Source: Sporanaerobacter acetigenes DSM 13106
GTDB lineage: Bacteria > Bacillota > Clostridia > Tissierellales > Sporanaerobacteraceae
Direction: 5' to 3'
DNA length: 64,000 bases
Assembly (NCBI RefSeq): GCF_900130025.1
Contig: NZ_FQXR01000004.1
Span: forward strand, 263,256-327,255
Shown piece after piece: positions 46,019-54,372 of this stretch. The first letter of the stretch is position 1, and every line of letters begins with the position of its first letter. A model generated the notes under the pieces. It ran no database searches. It was given only the letters and a program-made list of their open reading frames with translations, and was not told where the DNA came from. The position numbers were made by a program, and so were the translations under genes.

Positions 46019-46036
46019 AAATGTATCGATACATTT
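46019..46036. promoter_or_regulatory. 18-bp palindromic operator of the MocR gene
   Basis: AAATGTATC-GATACATTT, a perfect palindrome right after the -10 element, covering the expected +1. A GntR-type wHTH dimer could bind here to regulate its own gene. Confidence 0.6.
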
Positions 46037-46062
46037 CAAATATGAATGCTTGGAGGCGTAGT

Positions 46063-47532
46063 ATGAACAATAATATAATACTACATTTAAACAGAGACAT
46101 AAATACACCATTATATATCCAACTATACAATGAACTAAAAGTCCTAATAGAAAACGAAAGTATCCAAAAGGGAGAAAAACTACCTTCAATAAGAAGTTTG
46201 GCAAAAAAATTAGATGTTAACAATGTAACCATTGTTAGTGCCTATAAGCTTTTAGAACAAGAAGGATATGTATATTCTAAAAAGGGTAGCGGAACTTATG
46301 TAAAAGAAAATACCGAAGACTTGCATTTTGGCTATTTTGAAGATGAAAATATGGAACTTATGACAAATGGAATCCTTTCTATGAGTGAAGACAGCATAAA
46401 TTTTGCCAGCGTATCTCCTACTCCAGAATTATTTCCTGTAGAAGACTTTAAAAACGTACTCATAGAAGCACTCGATAGGGATAAGGGAAATGCCTTTGTG
46501 TACCCTGAAATAAACGGATATGCTCCATTGAGAGAATCTATAAGCCATTTTTTATATGAAAACTATTCTATAGATGTGAGTTCTTCTCAAATTCAGATAA
46601 TATCCGGTGGACAACAAGGAATAGATTTGATTGCTAAAACTTTGATTCAGCCAGGGGATTATGTGCTCCTTGAAAACCCTACTTATTCAGGAGCTGTAGC
46701 AGCTTTTAAATCTAGAGGAGCTAATATTATATCTATCCCCATGGAGGAAGATGGCATAAATCTAGAAGAATTGAAAAAAAACATAAAAACTTATCATCCT
46801 AAATTTTTATATGCTATGCCCTGCTATCAAAGTCCTACTACTTATTCATATAGTGATGAAAAAAAATTAGAGATTATAGATTTGGCTTATGAAAACAATT
46901 TATATATCATAGAAGATGACTTTTTGTCAGATTTAAGCTATGGAGACAATAGATTGCCCTTAAAATCAATTGATAAATATGATCAGGTAATATATATAAA
47001 AAGTTTTTCAAAAATACTCATGCCCGGTCTTCGCATAGGTTTTCTAACTGCTCCTAAAAAACTTTTAAAAGATATTGTTAAGGCAAAACACACTACAGAT
47101 ATTACTTCTTCTGGTTTTATTCAAAGAGCCTTTGATCTGTATTTAAGAAAAGGCTATTGGAAAGACCATATACAAAAAATAAAATTAGATTATAGTGAAA
47201 AATATATATTGCTATTATCTCAAATAAAAAAATTAAAATCACATGGCATATCCTTTATAGAACCAAGTGGAGGATTGAGCCTTTGGCTAAAGCTACCAAA
47301 GGACATAGACAGTATTGAACTGTACAATGAATGTATGAAAAACAATGTAATAGTAGTACCAGGAAAGATATTTTTTATAGATGAAAAAAGTGAATATACA
47401 AATTATATTCGACTTAGCTTTGGTTCTGTGACTAAAGAACAAATAGCAAAAGGCATAGATATTATAGACAGTTCTATTCTAAATTTAAAAGGTGAAAAAA
47501 ATGAGGATACAAAATATATCCCGCTAGTGTAA
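46063..47532 (+). CDS. MocR-type transcriptional regulator (GntR wHTH fused to aminotransferase)
   Basis: 489 residues from ATG 46063 (GGAGG six bases upstream). GntR winged helix at residues 10-80 (PLYIQLYNELKVLIENESIQ, LPSIRSLAKKLDVNNVTIV, GSGTYVKE). Class I aminotransferase domain from about 110 (FASVSPTPELFPVEDFKNVL, GQQGIDLIAKTLIQPGDYVL, PCYQSPTTYSYSDEKK) with the PLP Lys in IKSFSKILMPGLRIGF. Regulates PLP- or amino-acid-linked genes; target unknown. Monocistronic with its own palindrome; not obviously tied to the sigma-54 cluster it faces. Confidence 0.9.
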   Translation: MNNNIILHLNRDINTPLYIQLYNELKVLIENESIQKGEKLPSIRSLAKKLDVNNVTIVSAYKLLEQEGYVYSKKGSGTYVKENTEDLHFGYFEDENMELMTNGILSMSEDSINFASVSPTPELFPVEDFKNVLIEALDRDKGNAFVYPEINGYAPLRESISHFLYENYSIDVSSSQIQIISGGQQGIDLIAKTLIQPGDYVLLENPTYSGAVAAFKSRGANIISIPMEEDGINLEELKKNIKTYHPKFLYAMPCYQSPTTYSYSDEKKLEIIDLAYENNLYIIEDDFLSDLSYGDNRLPLKSIDKYDQVIYIKSFSKILMPGLRIGFLTAPKKLLKDIVKAKHTTDITSSGFIQRAFDLYLRKGYWKDHIQKIKLDYSEKYILLLSQIKKLKSHGISFIEPSGGLSLWLKLPKDIDSIELYNECMKNNVIVVPGKIFFIDEKSEYTNYIRLSFGSVTKEQIAKGIDIIDSSILNLKGEKNEDTKYIPLV

Positions 47533-47559
47533 AAATCTTATATTTTCCATTTTGCATAA

Positions 47560-47599
47560 AAATGGTCCGTATTCTTAAGATTTAACATACGGACCATTT
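47560..47599. terminator. convergent terminator
   Basis: AAATGGTCCGTAT / ATACGGACCATTT with a 14-base loop. Lies between the MocR gene and the stop of the dehydrogenase gene, and can serve both. Confidence 0.7.
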
Positions 47600-47605
47600 G
47601 GTGTT

Positions 47606-48346
47606 TTATAGAGTTTTTCCTCCATCAACACTTAGTACAGTACCCGTTATATAGCTAGCTTCTTCAGAAGCCAAAAATGCATATGCATTAGCTATTTCTT
47701 CTGCTTCACCCAATCTTCCTAATGGAGTGCTTTCTTCCATTCCTTTAAGTACATTTTCAGGCATACCTGCAGTCATAGGAGTACGAATAAATCCTGGAGC
47801 TACAGCATTTACTCTAATTCCCTTTCTACCTAATTCTTTTGCCCAAGTTTTAGTCATACCTACTACTCCAAATTTAGCAGCTGCATAATTAGTTTGACCA
47901 AAATTTCCATACAATGCAACTACACTAGCTGCATTTAAAATAACACCACTTTTTTGTTCAATCATCTGCAACGCAGCAACTTGTCCACAATTAAATACTC
48001 CCTTTAAATTTATATTTATAACTGCATCCCATTGTTCTTCTGTCATCTTCTTTAAAGTTGAATCTTTTGTTATTCCTGCATTATTCACAAGAACATCTAA
48101 CTTTCCAAATTCTTTAACAGTTTTTTCAACTACTTCTTCTATTTCAGATCTATTAGTTACATCCATTTTATATCCTCTTGCAACTCCACCTATTTGCTCT
48201 ATTTCTTTTACAGTTTCATTTATACCATCTACATTTACATCAACTACAACAACCTTTGCTCCTTCTTGTGCAAATTTAATTGATGTTGCTCTTCCTATAC
48301 CGCTACCTGCTCCTGTAATAATAGCTACTTTACCTTCTAGCCTCAT
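47606..48346 (-). CDS. short-chain dehydrogenase, 3-oxoacyl(-CoA/ACP) reductase type
   Basis: 246 residues, full-length FabG/PhaB-type SDR. Rossmann motif TGAGSGIGRATS, NNAG in VLVNNAGITKDST, catalytic Ser in LNAASVVALYGNFGQTN with YAAAK (Tyr/Lys), and C-terminal ITGTVLSVDGGKTL. The usual fatty-acid fabG sits in a fab operon; here the gene stands alone behind a sigma-54 promoter, next to CoA-transferase and ketoacyl-synthase genes. I infer a catabolic 3-hydroxyacyl-CoA dehydrogenase or 3-oxoacyl-CoA reductase. Confidence 0.9.
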   Translation of the reverse strand: MRLEGKVAIITGAGSGIGRATSIKFAQEGAKVVVVDVNVDGINETVKEIEQIGGVARGYKMDVTNRSEIEEVVEKTVKEFGKLDVLVNNAGITKDSTLKKMTEEQWDAVININLKGVFNCGQVAALQMIEQKSGVILNAASVVALYGNFGQTNYAAAKFGVVGMTKTWAKELGRKGIRVNAVAPGFIRTPMTAGMPENVLKGMEESTPLGRLGEAEEIANAYAFLASEEASYITGTVLSVDGGKTL

Positions 48347-48416
48347 TTCTAATTCCTCCTTAAATTTATATTACTTGACTAATATCAAGCTATATTCCCT
48401 TCTATATATAGAATGT

Positions 48417-48432
48417 TGCAAATTCTATGCCA
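48417..48432 (-). promoter_or_regulatory. sigma-54 promoter P1 (dehydrogenase gene)
   Basis: Minus strand TGGCATAGAATTTGCA. It has GG and GC at -24/-12 with the required 10-base gap, and differs at only two positions from P2. It lies 70 bp upstream of the SDR start. Confidence 0.88.
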
Positions 48433-48502
48433 TATTTTATATTTGAAAAGATAGTCTTTTTAACAAATTCTATAGAAAAGAGGCTGCAACATTTGTAAAT
48501 AT

Positions 48503-48517
48503 ATACAACAGTTGTAT
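48503..48517. promoter_or_regulatory. candidate enhancer site upstream of P1
   Basis: ATACAAC-A-GTTGTAT, a 15-bp palindrome about 75-85 bp upstream of P1, in the range used by enhancer-binding proteins. A related sequence ATACAGTTGT occurs at 51991-52000 upstream of P2. Confidence 0.45.
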
Positions 48518-48548
48518 CATATAAATACATTGATTTTAAAAAAGAAAA

Positions 48549-48568
48549 ACCTGACTTAAAAGTCAGGT
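48549..48568 (-). terminator. terminator of the ketoacyl synthase-like operon
   Basis: ACCTGACT / AGTCAGGT with loop TAAA, followed on the minus strand by TTTTTC and more T. Separates the three-gene operon from P1. Remaining 48347-48611 sequence holds only P1 and the palindrome. Confidence 0.8.
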
Positions 48569-48611
48569 AAAAATTAAATGAGGTGTATGTCACTTTCTAT
48601 CATAATAAAAA

Positions 48612-49505
48612 TTATTCAAAAACGAATTTTGAAATCTTTTCTACCACCAAATCTTCATTGTCATAGTGAGGTGTATGACTACAATTTGGCAATATTTCCA
48701 ACAAAGCATTTTCTCCAATTTCATTTTTAGTAAATTCAGCCATTGGAATTGGACATACGAGATCTTTATCTCCTGCAAAAATAAGTACAGGTATATATAT
48801 ATTGTCTATTTCTCCTGATCCATCTACAGCTCCATTATTTATATGTGAAATATTAAAAATATGCGCTGCCCATGCTGCATCCTTTAAATTTCTTGTCATT
48901 AAGATATCATCAATCAAAGCCTCATACTCAGCTTCTTCTGGAGTATTTACATTTAGCACTAGCATATCCCAAAGTTGCCTCATTAAATCTCTATTTCTCG
49001 TTTCAAGTCCATCTATCATAGGCTTTAATTGCATTGAATCTTTCAACAAATTTTCCTTATTGTCATAATATTCTTCCAAGAACTCTCCATTAGGTCCTTG
49101 TTTTCTATAAGGATATCCTGAACAAGGTACTGATTCAAACAATATAAGTTTCTTTGCATATCTTGGATTATCTATGACAAATTGCTGACTCACTCCACCA
49201 CCCATCGACCATCCTAGTAAAGTAAAATCTTTTATTCCCATTTCATCACAAAATAGTCTTAAATCATTTGACCAGTCCTTAAAGGTTTCAATTGGATTGT
49301 TGTAAGAAGAAAGACCTGCTCCCCTCATGTCTATGGCTATAACTCTGAATTTTTCAGAAAGTCTTTCTAAAAGTGTTCCCCAATGTCTAGAAGATACTAA
49401 ATTTCCATGAACTAAAACCAATGTTTCGCTACCACTTCCACCAATTCTAAAAGCTATTTCTTCTCCATTTGGAATGGCAACCTTTTTTAAGTTTATTTTC
49501 CCCAT
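48612..49505 (-). CDS. alpha/beta hydrolase (third gene of sigma-54 operon)
   Basis: 297 residues. Oxyanion loop VLVHGNLVSSRHWG, nucleophile Ser in LLGWSMGGGVSQQF, Asp in IFAGDKDLVCPIP and His in PNCSHTPHYDNED: the full catalytic triad. A cap domain lies between about 135 and 220. Could act on an ester, lactone, thioester or C-C bond (MhpC-like); sequence alone does not say. Co-transcribed after the CoA-transferase, so it likely acts in the same catabolic route. Confidence 0.85.
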   Translation of the reverse strand: MGKINLKKVAIPNGEEIAFRIGGSGSETLVLVHGNLVSSRHWGTLLERLSEKFRVIAIDMRGAGLSSYNNPIETFKDWSNDLRLFCDEMGIKDFTLLGWSMGGGVSQQFVIDNPRYAKKLILFESVPCSGYPYRKQGPNGEFLEEYYDNKENLLKDSMQLKPMIDGLETRNRDLMRQLWDMLVLNVNTPEEAEYEALIDDILMTRNLKDAAWAAHIFNISHINNGAVDGSGEIDNIYIPVLIFAGDKDLVCPIPMAEFTKNEIGENALLEILPNCSHTPHYDNEDLVVEKISKFVFE

Positions 49506-49523
49506 AAAAACCCTCCTTTTTAA

Positions 49524-50819
49524 TCACCAAATCATCAATTCATCGGCCTTCTTTTGTATTTCTTCTCTAAATTTAGGATGAGCTATAGCTATAAGGTTTT
49601 TTACTCTTTGGCGAATTTCTCTCCCCGTTAATTTTGCAACTCCATATTCAGTTACTACATAATCAACATCGTTTCTTGAAAGAGTAACTGCTGCTCCTTG
49701 AGTTAGCATAGGAACTATAGTTGATATAGTATCGTTTTTAACAGTTGAATATAATGCTATAATAGATTTACCTCCAGGGCTCATTCTAGCTCCTATAGCA
49801 GTGTCTGCTTGACCACCTGCACCGCTATATTGCCTATGACCTAAGGATTCTGAACAAACTTGTCCAAACAAATCTACTTGTAAAGATGTATTTATCGACA
49901 CCATTTTTGAATTTTGAGCTATAACATAAGGATCATTGGTATAAGCTCCTCTATGGAATTCTACAGAAGGATTGTCGTCAAGAAAATCATAAAGTCTTCT
50001 AGTCCCAAATGCAAATGTAGTCACAGATTTTCCCTTGTGCATTTTTTTATTTTTGTTATTTATTACCCCAGCTTCATACAATTCAAGCATACCTTCAGTA
50101 AACATTTCTGTATGAATTCCTAAATCTTTTTTATTCGTCAGTGATTTGGCTACTGCATTTGGAATGCCGCCTATTCCCAATTGAATATTAGAGCCATCGT
50201 CAACTAATTCTGCAATATATTGACCTATAAGCATATCTTTTTCATTTGGTTCAACCAACTGAATTTCTGGTACTTGTCTATTACTTTCATAAATATAATC
50301 CACATCACTTATATGGACAAAAGTATCTCCATGAGTTCTTGGATAATTTTCATTTACTTCAAATATCACAATATCTGCTTCTTCCATAAATTCTCTTTCA
50401 TAAGTTAGTGATAAAGACAATGAAAAATATCCATGCTCATCCATTGGAGAAACTGTAGTCATGACAATATGTGGTTTTCTGTATTCCAATCTTTGCTTTG
50501 CACAAAGATGAAGATGATTAGGAAGCTGTGAAGCAGTCTTATGTGGATGAGCTTTCCTTGTCAAGGGAGTATAAAACCAAGCTATATTTGTAAAATGTCC
50601 AGCCATCTCAGGATTACTTGTAAATTCATAATCTTTCATATCCAAACAAGTTAAAACGTTGACATTCTCCACATTGTCTTTTACTTCGTGAAGTCTATCT
50701 AAAAAAGCTATAGGCTCTGCAGGTCCTAGACCTACTACTATATCTGTATCGGATTTAACCATATTCAAAGCATCATCAACCGTAATCAATCTCTTTTTAT
50801 ATTCGTCTTTAAAATTCAT
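49524..50819 (-). CDS. acetyl-CoA hydrolase/transferase family CoA-transferase (4-hydroxybutyrate type)
   Basis: 431 residues. LQLGIGGIPNAV-like stretch and the active-site Glu region GIHTEMFTEGMLELYEAGVI, both typical of 4-hydroxybutyrate and butyryl-CoA:acetate CoA-transferases. GAGGQADTAIGARMSPGG matches the C-terminal conserved block. Forms a glutamyl-CoA intermediate and moves CoA from acetyl-CoA (or another acyl-CoA) to a carboxylic acid. Within the operon it probably activates the acid produced by the hydrolase. Confidence 0.9.
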   Translation of the reverse strand: MNFKDEYKKRLITVDDALNMVKSDTDIVVGLGPAEPIAFLDRLHEVKDNVENVNVLTCLDMKDYEFTSNPEMAGHFTNIAWFYTPLTRKAHPHKTASQLPNHLHLCAKQRLEYRKPHIVMTTVSPMDEHGYFSLSLSLTYEREFMEEADIVIFEVNENYPRTHGDTFVHISDVDYIYESNRQVPEIQLVEPNEKDMLIGQYIAELVDDGSNIQLGIGGIPNAVAKSLTNKKDLGIHTEMFTEGMLELYEAGVINNKNKKMHKGKSVTTFAFGTRRLYDFLDDNPSVEFHRGAYTNDPYVIAQNSKMVSINTSLQVDLFGQVCSESLGHRQYSGAGGQADTAIGARMSPGGKSIIALYSTVKNDTISTIVPMLTQGAAVTLSRNDVDYVVTEYGVAKLTGREIRQRVKNLIAIAHPKFREEIQKKADELMIW

Positions 50820-50834
50820 TTTAGACCTCCTATA

Positions 50835-51863
50835 TTATTTTTCTACTTTCCCCCATTTTATTGTATTAGCTGCCCAAGCATATCCAATGCCAGCACCAAC
50901 AGTCACTACTATATCTCCGTCTTTTATTTTCTCTTTTTCTAGAGCTAATTTTAATGACAATATTTGATCTATTTGTCCTACGTGACCATAGTCTCTTAGA
51001 TAAATAGATTTTGATTTATCTAATCTCAATTGTTCTAACATAAATTTATGTGCTGAATACTTAAAATGAAGTATTGCAAGATATCCTATATCTTCTTGGC
51101 TATAACCACTTTTTTCTAGTGAATCTCTTATAACCTTTAAAAAGTTTGGTGTAGATTTTTCATTTAGTCTACTTTTCATTCCATCTACATCAAATACATC
51201 AAGAGACTTTTGTGCTATTTGAACATTTTCCTCTGTAACAGGATTTACTGTTCCACCATATCTAACTCCTACATCTCTTGCAAAAGATCCATCTGTAATA
51301 ATACTAGTTTCCAACAATTCATTTTTGCCATAATTTTTCTTAAGAAGTATTGCTCCTCCACCCGCAGCAAGATTATACATAAAACTTACTCTTGGATTTT
51401 TATAGTCAATAAAATCACCATTTCTATATCCACCACAAATAAGTACTGAATTTATATCGTCATTGGTCAACATCATGTCTTTTGCAACTTTCATTGCCAT
51501 TATATTTGTACAACATCTCTGCTGTATATCAAAAGCAAAAGCATTATATGCTCCAATTTTCTCCTGAATATAAATCGCCGAAGTAATCAATGGATATTCT
51601 TTCCATTCCTCGCCAATACATATAATCATATCAATTGATAGAGGATCCACATTGTAGTCCTTAATTAAATTCATTGCAGCTTTATAACCCATCTCTTGAG
51701 TTCCATCATTTGGTCCTGGTATTGGCTTTTTATTGATACCAAGTTTCTCTCTTACAGCTTCCTCTGACCAAGTACCTCCTGTTGCTTCACTTATTTCTTT
51801 TGCTGTCATAAATGTTTCTGGTATATAAATTCCCAGTCCGGCTATGCCTACATGAGTTCTCAT
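50835..51863 (-). CDS. ketoacyl-synthase III / HMG-CoA synthase-like thiolase-fold enzyme
   Basis: 342 residues, full-length FabH-like. THVGIAGLGIYIPETFMTAK is the typical N-terminus; FAFDIQQRCCTN places the nucleophile Cys at 117 (Cys118 adjacent). ILHFKYSAHKF supplies His266. The usual catalytic Asn segment (GNT) reads YGHVGQIDQ, so His294 seems to replace Asn. The C-terminal GAGIGYAWAANTIKW is normal. A GEE near residue 84 lies where HMG-CoA synthases carry a catalytic Glu. Not near fab genes; expressed from sigma-54 promoter P2 with a CoA-transferase and hydrolase. Likely a catabolic acyl transfer or cleavage enzyme. Confidence 0.82.
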   Translation of the reverse strand: MRTHVGIAGLGIYIPETFMTAKEISEATGGTWSEEAVREKLGINKKPIPGPNDGTQEMGYKAAMNLIKDYNVDPLSIDMIICIGEEWKEYPLITSAIYIQEKIGAYNAFAFDIQQRCCTNIMAMKVAKDMMLTNDDINSVLICGGYRNGDFIDYKNPRVSFMYNLAAGGGAILLKKNYGKNELLETSIITDGSFARDVGVRYGGTVNPVTEENVQIAQKSLDVFDVDGMKSRLNEKSTPNFLKVIRDSLEKSGYSQEDIGYLAILHFKYSAHKFMLEQLRLDKSKSIYLRDYGHVGQIDQILSLKLALEKEKIKDGDIVVTVGAGIGYAWAANTIKWGKVEK

Positions 51864-51902
51864 CTTTAATCCCCCTTAGTCTTTTTTTCAATAATATATA
51901 GT

Positions 51903-51918
51903 TGCAAATTATATGCCA
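51903..51918 (-). promoter_or_regulatory. sigma-54 promoter P2 (ketoacyl synthase-like operon)
   Basis: Minus strand TGGCATATAATTTGCA with correct -24/-12 spacing, 39 bp upstream of the ATG. Confidence 0.9.
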
Positions 51919-51947
51919 ATATAAAATCCTTAAAAATAGCAAAAAAT

Positions 51948-51976
51948 AGAGATAAGTTTTCTTAAAACTTATCTCT
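51948..51976 (-). terminator. terminator of the sigma-54 activator gene
   Basis: AGAGATAAGTTTT / AAAACTTATCTCT with a 3-base loop, then ATTTTTT on the minus strand. It separates the activator gene from P2. Confidence 0.85.
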
Positions 51977-52009
51977 ATTGTAATATTAGTATACAGTTGT
52001 TTATTTTTC

Positions 52010-53428
52010 TTACAAATCTAAAAAAGTCTTCTGATCAATATTGTAATCCTCAATTTTTCTATAAAGAGTTGCTCTAGGTATATTTAATGTCTTTGCTGCT
52101 TTACTTTTATTGCCTTTAGAATCTTTCAATACTTCTATAATCACATTTCTTTCTACAGATTCTACAATCTCTTTAAGTCCTTTTTTATCTTCATATTTTT
52201 TCTCGAGAGATTTATTTAGAACGTATTTAGGTATATCACTTATACCAATATGAGTTCCATCTGAATTCACACACATTCTTTCAACTACATTTCTAATTTC
52301 TCTCACATTTCCATGCCAATCATATTCTTTAAGCCTTTTCATAACAATATCTGGTATCTTTCTGTATATACCTGTTTCTTGATAAAACTCTATTAAGAAC
52401 TTATTGATGAGTATCTGTATATCCTCTCTTCTCTTTCTTATTGGAGGTATTTCTAATGTCAAAACATTTAACCTATAGTATAAATCTTCTCTAAAAGTTC
52501 CCTTTTCCACCATATCTTCTAGATTTCTATTGGTAGCACATATAATCCTCACATCTATTGGTATGGGATTTTTGCCTCCAATCCTTATAACTTCTTTTTC
52601 CTGCAATACTCTCAAAAGCTTTACTTGCATATGATAGGGCATATCTCCAATTTCATCTAAAAATATACTTCCACCATTAGCTAATTCAAATTTACCAATA
52701 TTTCCACCTTTTTTTGCTCCTGTAAAAGTGCCTTCTTCATACCCAAATAATTCTGATTCAAGTAAACTTTCTGGTATTGCAGAACAATTTATAGTTACAA
52801 AAGGTCCTTTACTTCTGCTACTTTCATTGTGAATAGAATGGGCAAACAATTCTTTCCCTACGCCACTCTCTCCAAGAATCATAACATTAGAATTTACTTT
52901 TGCAATTTTCTTTACTTTTTCCTTGCAATTGTTAATTTCTTTAGAAACCCCATATATATCCGACAATCTATACTTTGTTGTGTTTATCTTGGCTATTTCA
53001 TTTTTATATAGTTTTAATTCTTTATCTAACTTTTCATACTTTTCAGCTAATTCTTTAACTTCCTCTATATCATGAAACAAGAGCATACCAAATCCGCCTA
53101 TAACATTTCCTTCTTCATCAAATATTGGTATTCTATGTACTATAGCTTGTCTCCCATTAGGGAAAACATGTCTTTCTGCAATATTAGCTCTTTTGGTCTT
53201 AAGTGTTTCTAAAAACTTTGAAGTGGGGTTTACATCTGTCACCAATCTTCCTTTAACTTCATCTTGCCTCAAGTTCAGAAAATCTAGAAAGGCTTCATTC
53301 ATGTATATAATCTTTCCATCCCAATCTAAAAAATCAACAGCTATCGGAAGATTGTCAAACACATCATGACAAAAATGTTCAAATTCTTTACTTTGCATAA
53401 AAGAAGCCATACTCATCATCCCATTCAT
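52010..53428 (-). CDS. sigma-54 dependent transcriptional activator with PAS domain
   Basis: 472 residues. PAS sensor at about 15-125 (VFDNLPIAVDFLDWDGKIIY, FGMLLFHDIEEVKELA). A short coiled-coil linker leads to the AAA+ domain: Walker A GESGVGKE (186-193), sigma-54 contact loop GTFTGA (233-238; the usual motif is GAFTGA), and Walker B GGSIFLDEIGDM. A Fis-type HTH ends the protein (SKAAKTLNIPRATLYRKIE). PAS may sense a ligand of the pathway. Its own gene has a sigma-A-like TATAAT rather than a -24/-12 element. Start uncertain among several ATGs (53428, 53419, 53416, 53410). Confidence 0.94.
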   Translation of the reverse strand: MNGMMSMASFMQSKEFEHFCHDVFDNLPIAVDFLDWDGKIIYMNEAFLDFLNLRQDEVKGRLVTDVNPTSKFLETLKTKRANIAERHVFPNGRQAIVHRIPIFDEEGNVIGGFGMLLFHDIEEVKELAEKYEKLDKELKLYKNEIAKINTTKYRLSDIYGVSKEINNCKEKVKKIAKVNSNVMILGESGVGKELFAHSIHNESSRSKGPFVTINCSAIPESLLESELFGYEEGTFTGAKKGGNIGKFELANGGSIFLDEIGDMPYHMQVKLLRVLQEKEVIRIGGKNPIPIDVRIICATNRNLEDMVEKGTFREDLYYRLNVLTLEIPPIRKRREDIQILINKFLIEFYQETGIYRKIPDIVMKRLKEYDWHGNVREIRNVVERMCVNSDGTHIGISDIPKYVLNKSLEKKYEDKKGLKEIVESVERNVIIEVLKDSKGNKSKAAKTLNIPRATLYRKIEDYNIDQKTFLDL

Positions 53429-53469
53429 TATTTATTTTATATATTATATCATTGATTTAACTAAAAACA

Positions 53470-53490
53470 AAGGGAGCTACAAGCTCCCTT
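53470..53490 (-). terminator. terminator of the liv/hydrolase operon
   Basis: AAGGGAGCT / AGCTCCCTT with loop ACA, then TTGTTTTTAG on the minus strand, between the hydrolase gene and the activator gene. Confidence 0.8.
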
Positions 53491-53529
53491 AATTTTTGAA
53501 AATAAAATTATAAAAATAATCACCAATGA

Positions 53530-54348
53530 CTATTTTATTTTTATATCAAATTGCGTAGTGCTTATAAATCCCATGACTAAGGACATGAATTCATAAGGCT
53601 TTTCATACATTGAAGCATGGCCTGCATCTTTTATTAAAACCCATTTAGAATTAGGAATACCTTTGTATAGTACTTCTTGATACTTAAGAGGTGTTACAGT
53701 ATCAAGTTCAGAACTTATAATTAGTGTAGGCACCTTTATTTTTTGAAGTCTTTCAGTAGTATTTAAATTGTGTGCACTTTTAGCTGCTCTTCTAAAACCT
53801 TCATACCATTCTTCATCAAATATTTTCCCAAACTGTATCTCTCTTTCCTTTAGCCATTCATAATTTTCTTCATAAAATTTATAAGAATATATTCCTGGCA
53901 TAGTAGAACTAAAAAATACTGATGCATCATGGGTTGTGGCAGCATAATCCCAAGACCTTTCTAAATCTTGCATAGATCTATCAGTATAGCTTGTTGTATT
54001 GGATAATATAAGAGATTTGACCATATCTTGATACTTTAATGCAAACAATTGAGCAACTTCGCCACCATAAGATACGCCAAATAAATGCACTTTATGATAA
54101 TTTAACTTTTCCAAAAGTTCCTTAAGCATTTCTACGTGTAAGTCCTGTGTATACTCATCATCTGCTTTATCTGAACGTCCCTGATCTAAAAGATCTACCA
54201 ACAACATCTTATGTTGACTAGAAAAAGCTTTTATAAATGGTGCCCAACTAGCGGTACTCATCATTATTCCATTTAAAAATACGACAACTTCTCCTTTTCC
54301 ATGTTCCTCATAGTATATTTTCTTATCCATAACTTCTAGATAAGGCAT
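53530..54348 (-). CDS. alpha/beta hydrolase (last gene of the liv operon)
   Basis: 272 residues. VFLNGIMMSTASWAP near residue 23 (oxyanion loop), nucleophile Ser in LFGVSYGGEVAQ, Asp in IISSELDTVTPLK, His in DAGHASMYEKP. Low similarity to the other hydrolase in this cluster, so not a recent duplicate. Co-transcribed with the Liv-type importer and behind P3, so it probably performs the first intracellular hydrolysis of the imported compound. Confidence 0.85.
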   Translation of the reverse strand: MPYLEVMDKKIYYEEHGKGEVVVFLNGIMMSTASWAPFIKAFSSQHKMLLVDLLDQGRSDKADDEYTQDLHVEMLKELLEKLNYHKVHLFGVSYGGEVAQLFALKYQDMVKSLILSNTTSYTDRSMQDLERSWDYAATTHDASVFFSSTMPGIYSYKFYEENYEWLKEREIQFGKIFDEEWYEGFRRAAKSAHNLNTTERLQKIKVPTLIISSELDTVTPLKYQEVLYKGIPNSKWVLIKDAGHASMYEKPYEFMSLVMGFISTTQFDIKIK

Positions 54349-54372
54349 ATAAATTCATCTCCTCCACATTTA

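Noticed and set aside
46019..46036. Transposon or integration end
   Set aside because: The palindrome is short, unique in the window and placed at a promoter, so an operator explains it better.
47606..48346. Housekeeping fatty-acid fabG
   Set aside because: No fab genes nearby, single gene under a sigma-54 promoter similar to those of the neighbouring catabolic operons.
50835..51863. Housekeeping fabH
   Set aside because: Atypical active-site segment and an operon with a CoA-transferase and hydrolase instead of fab or acp genes.
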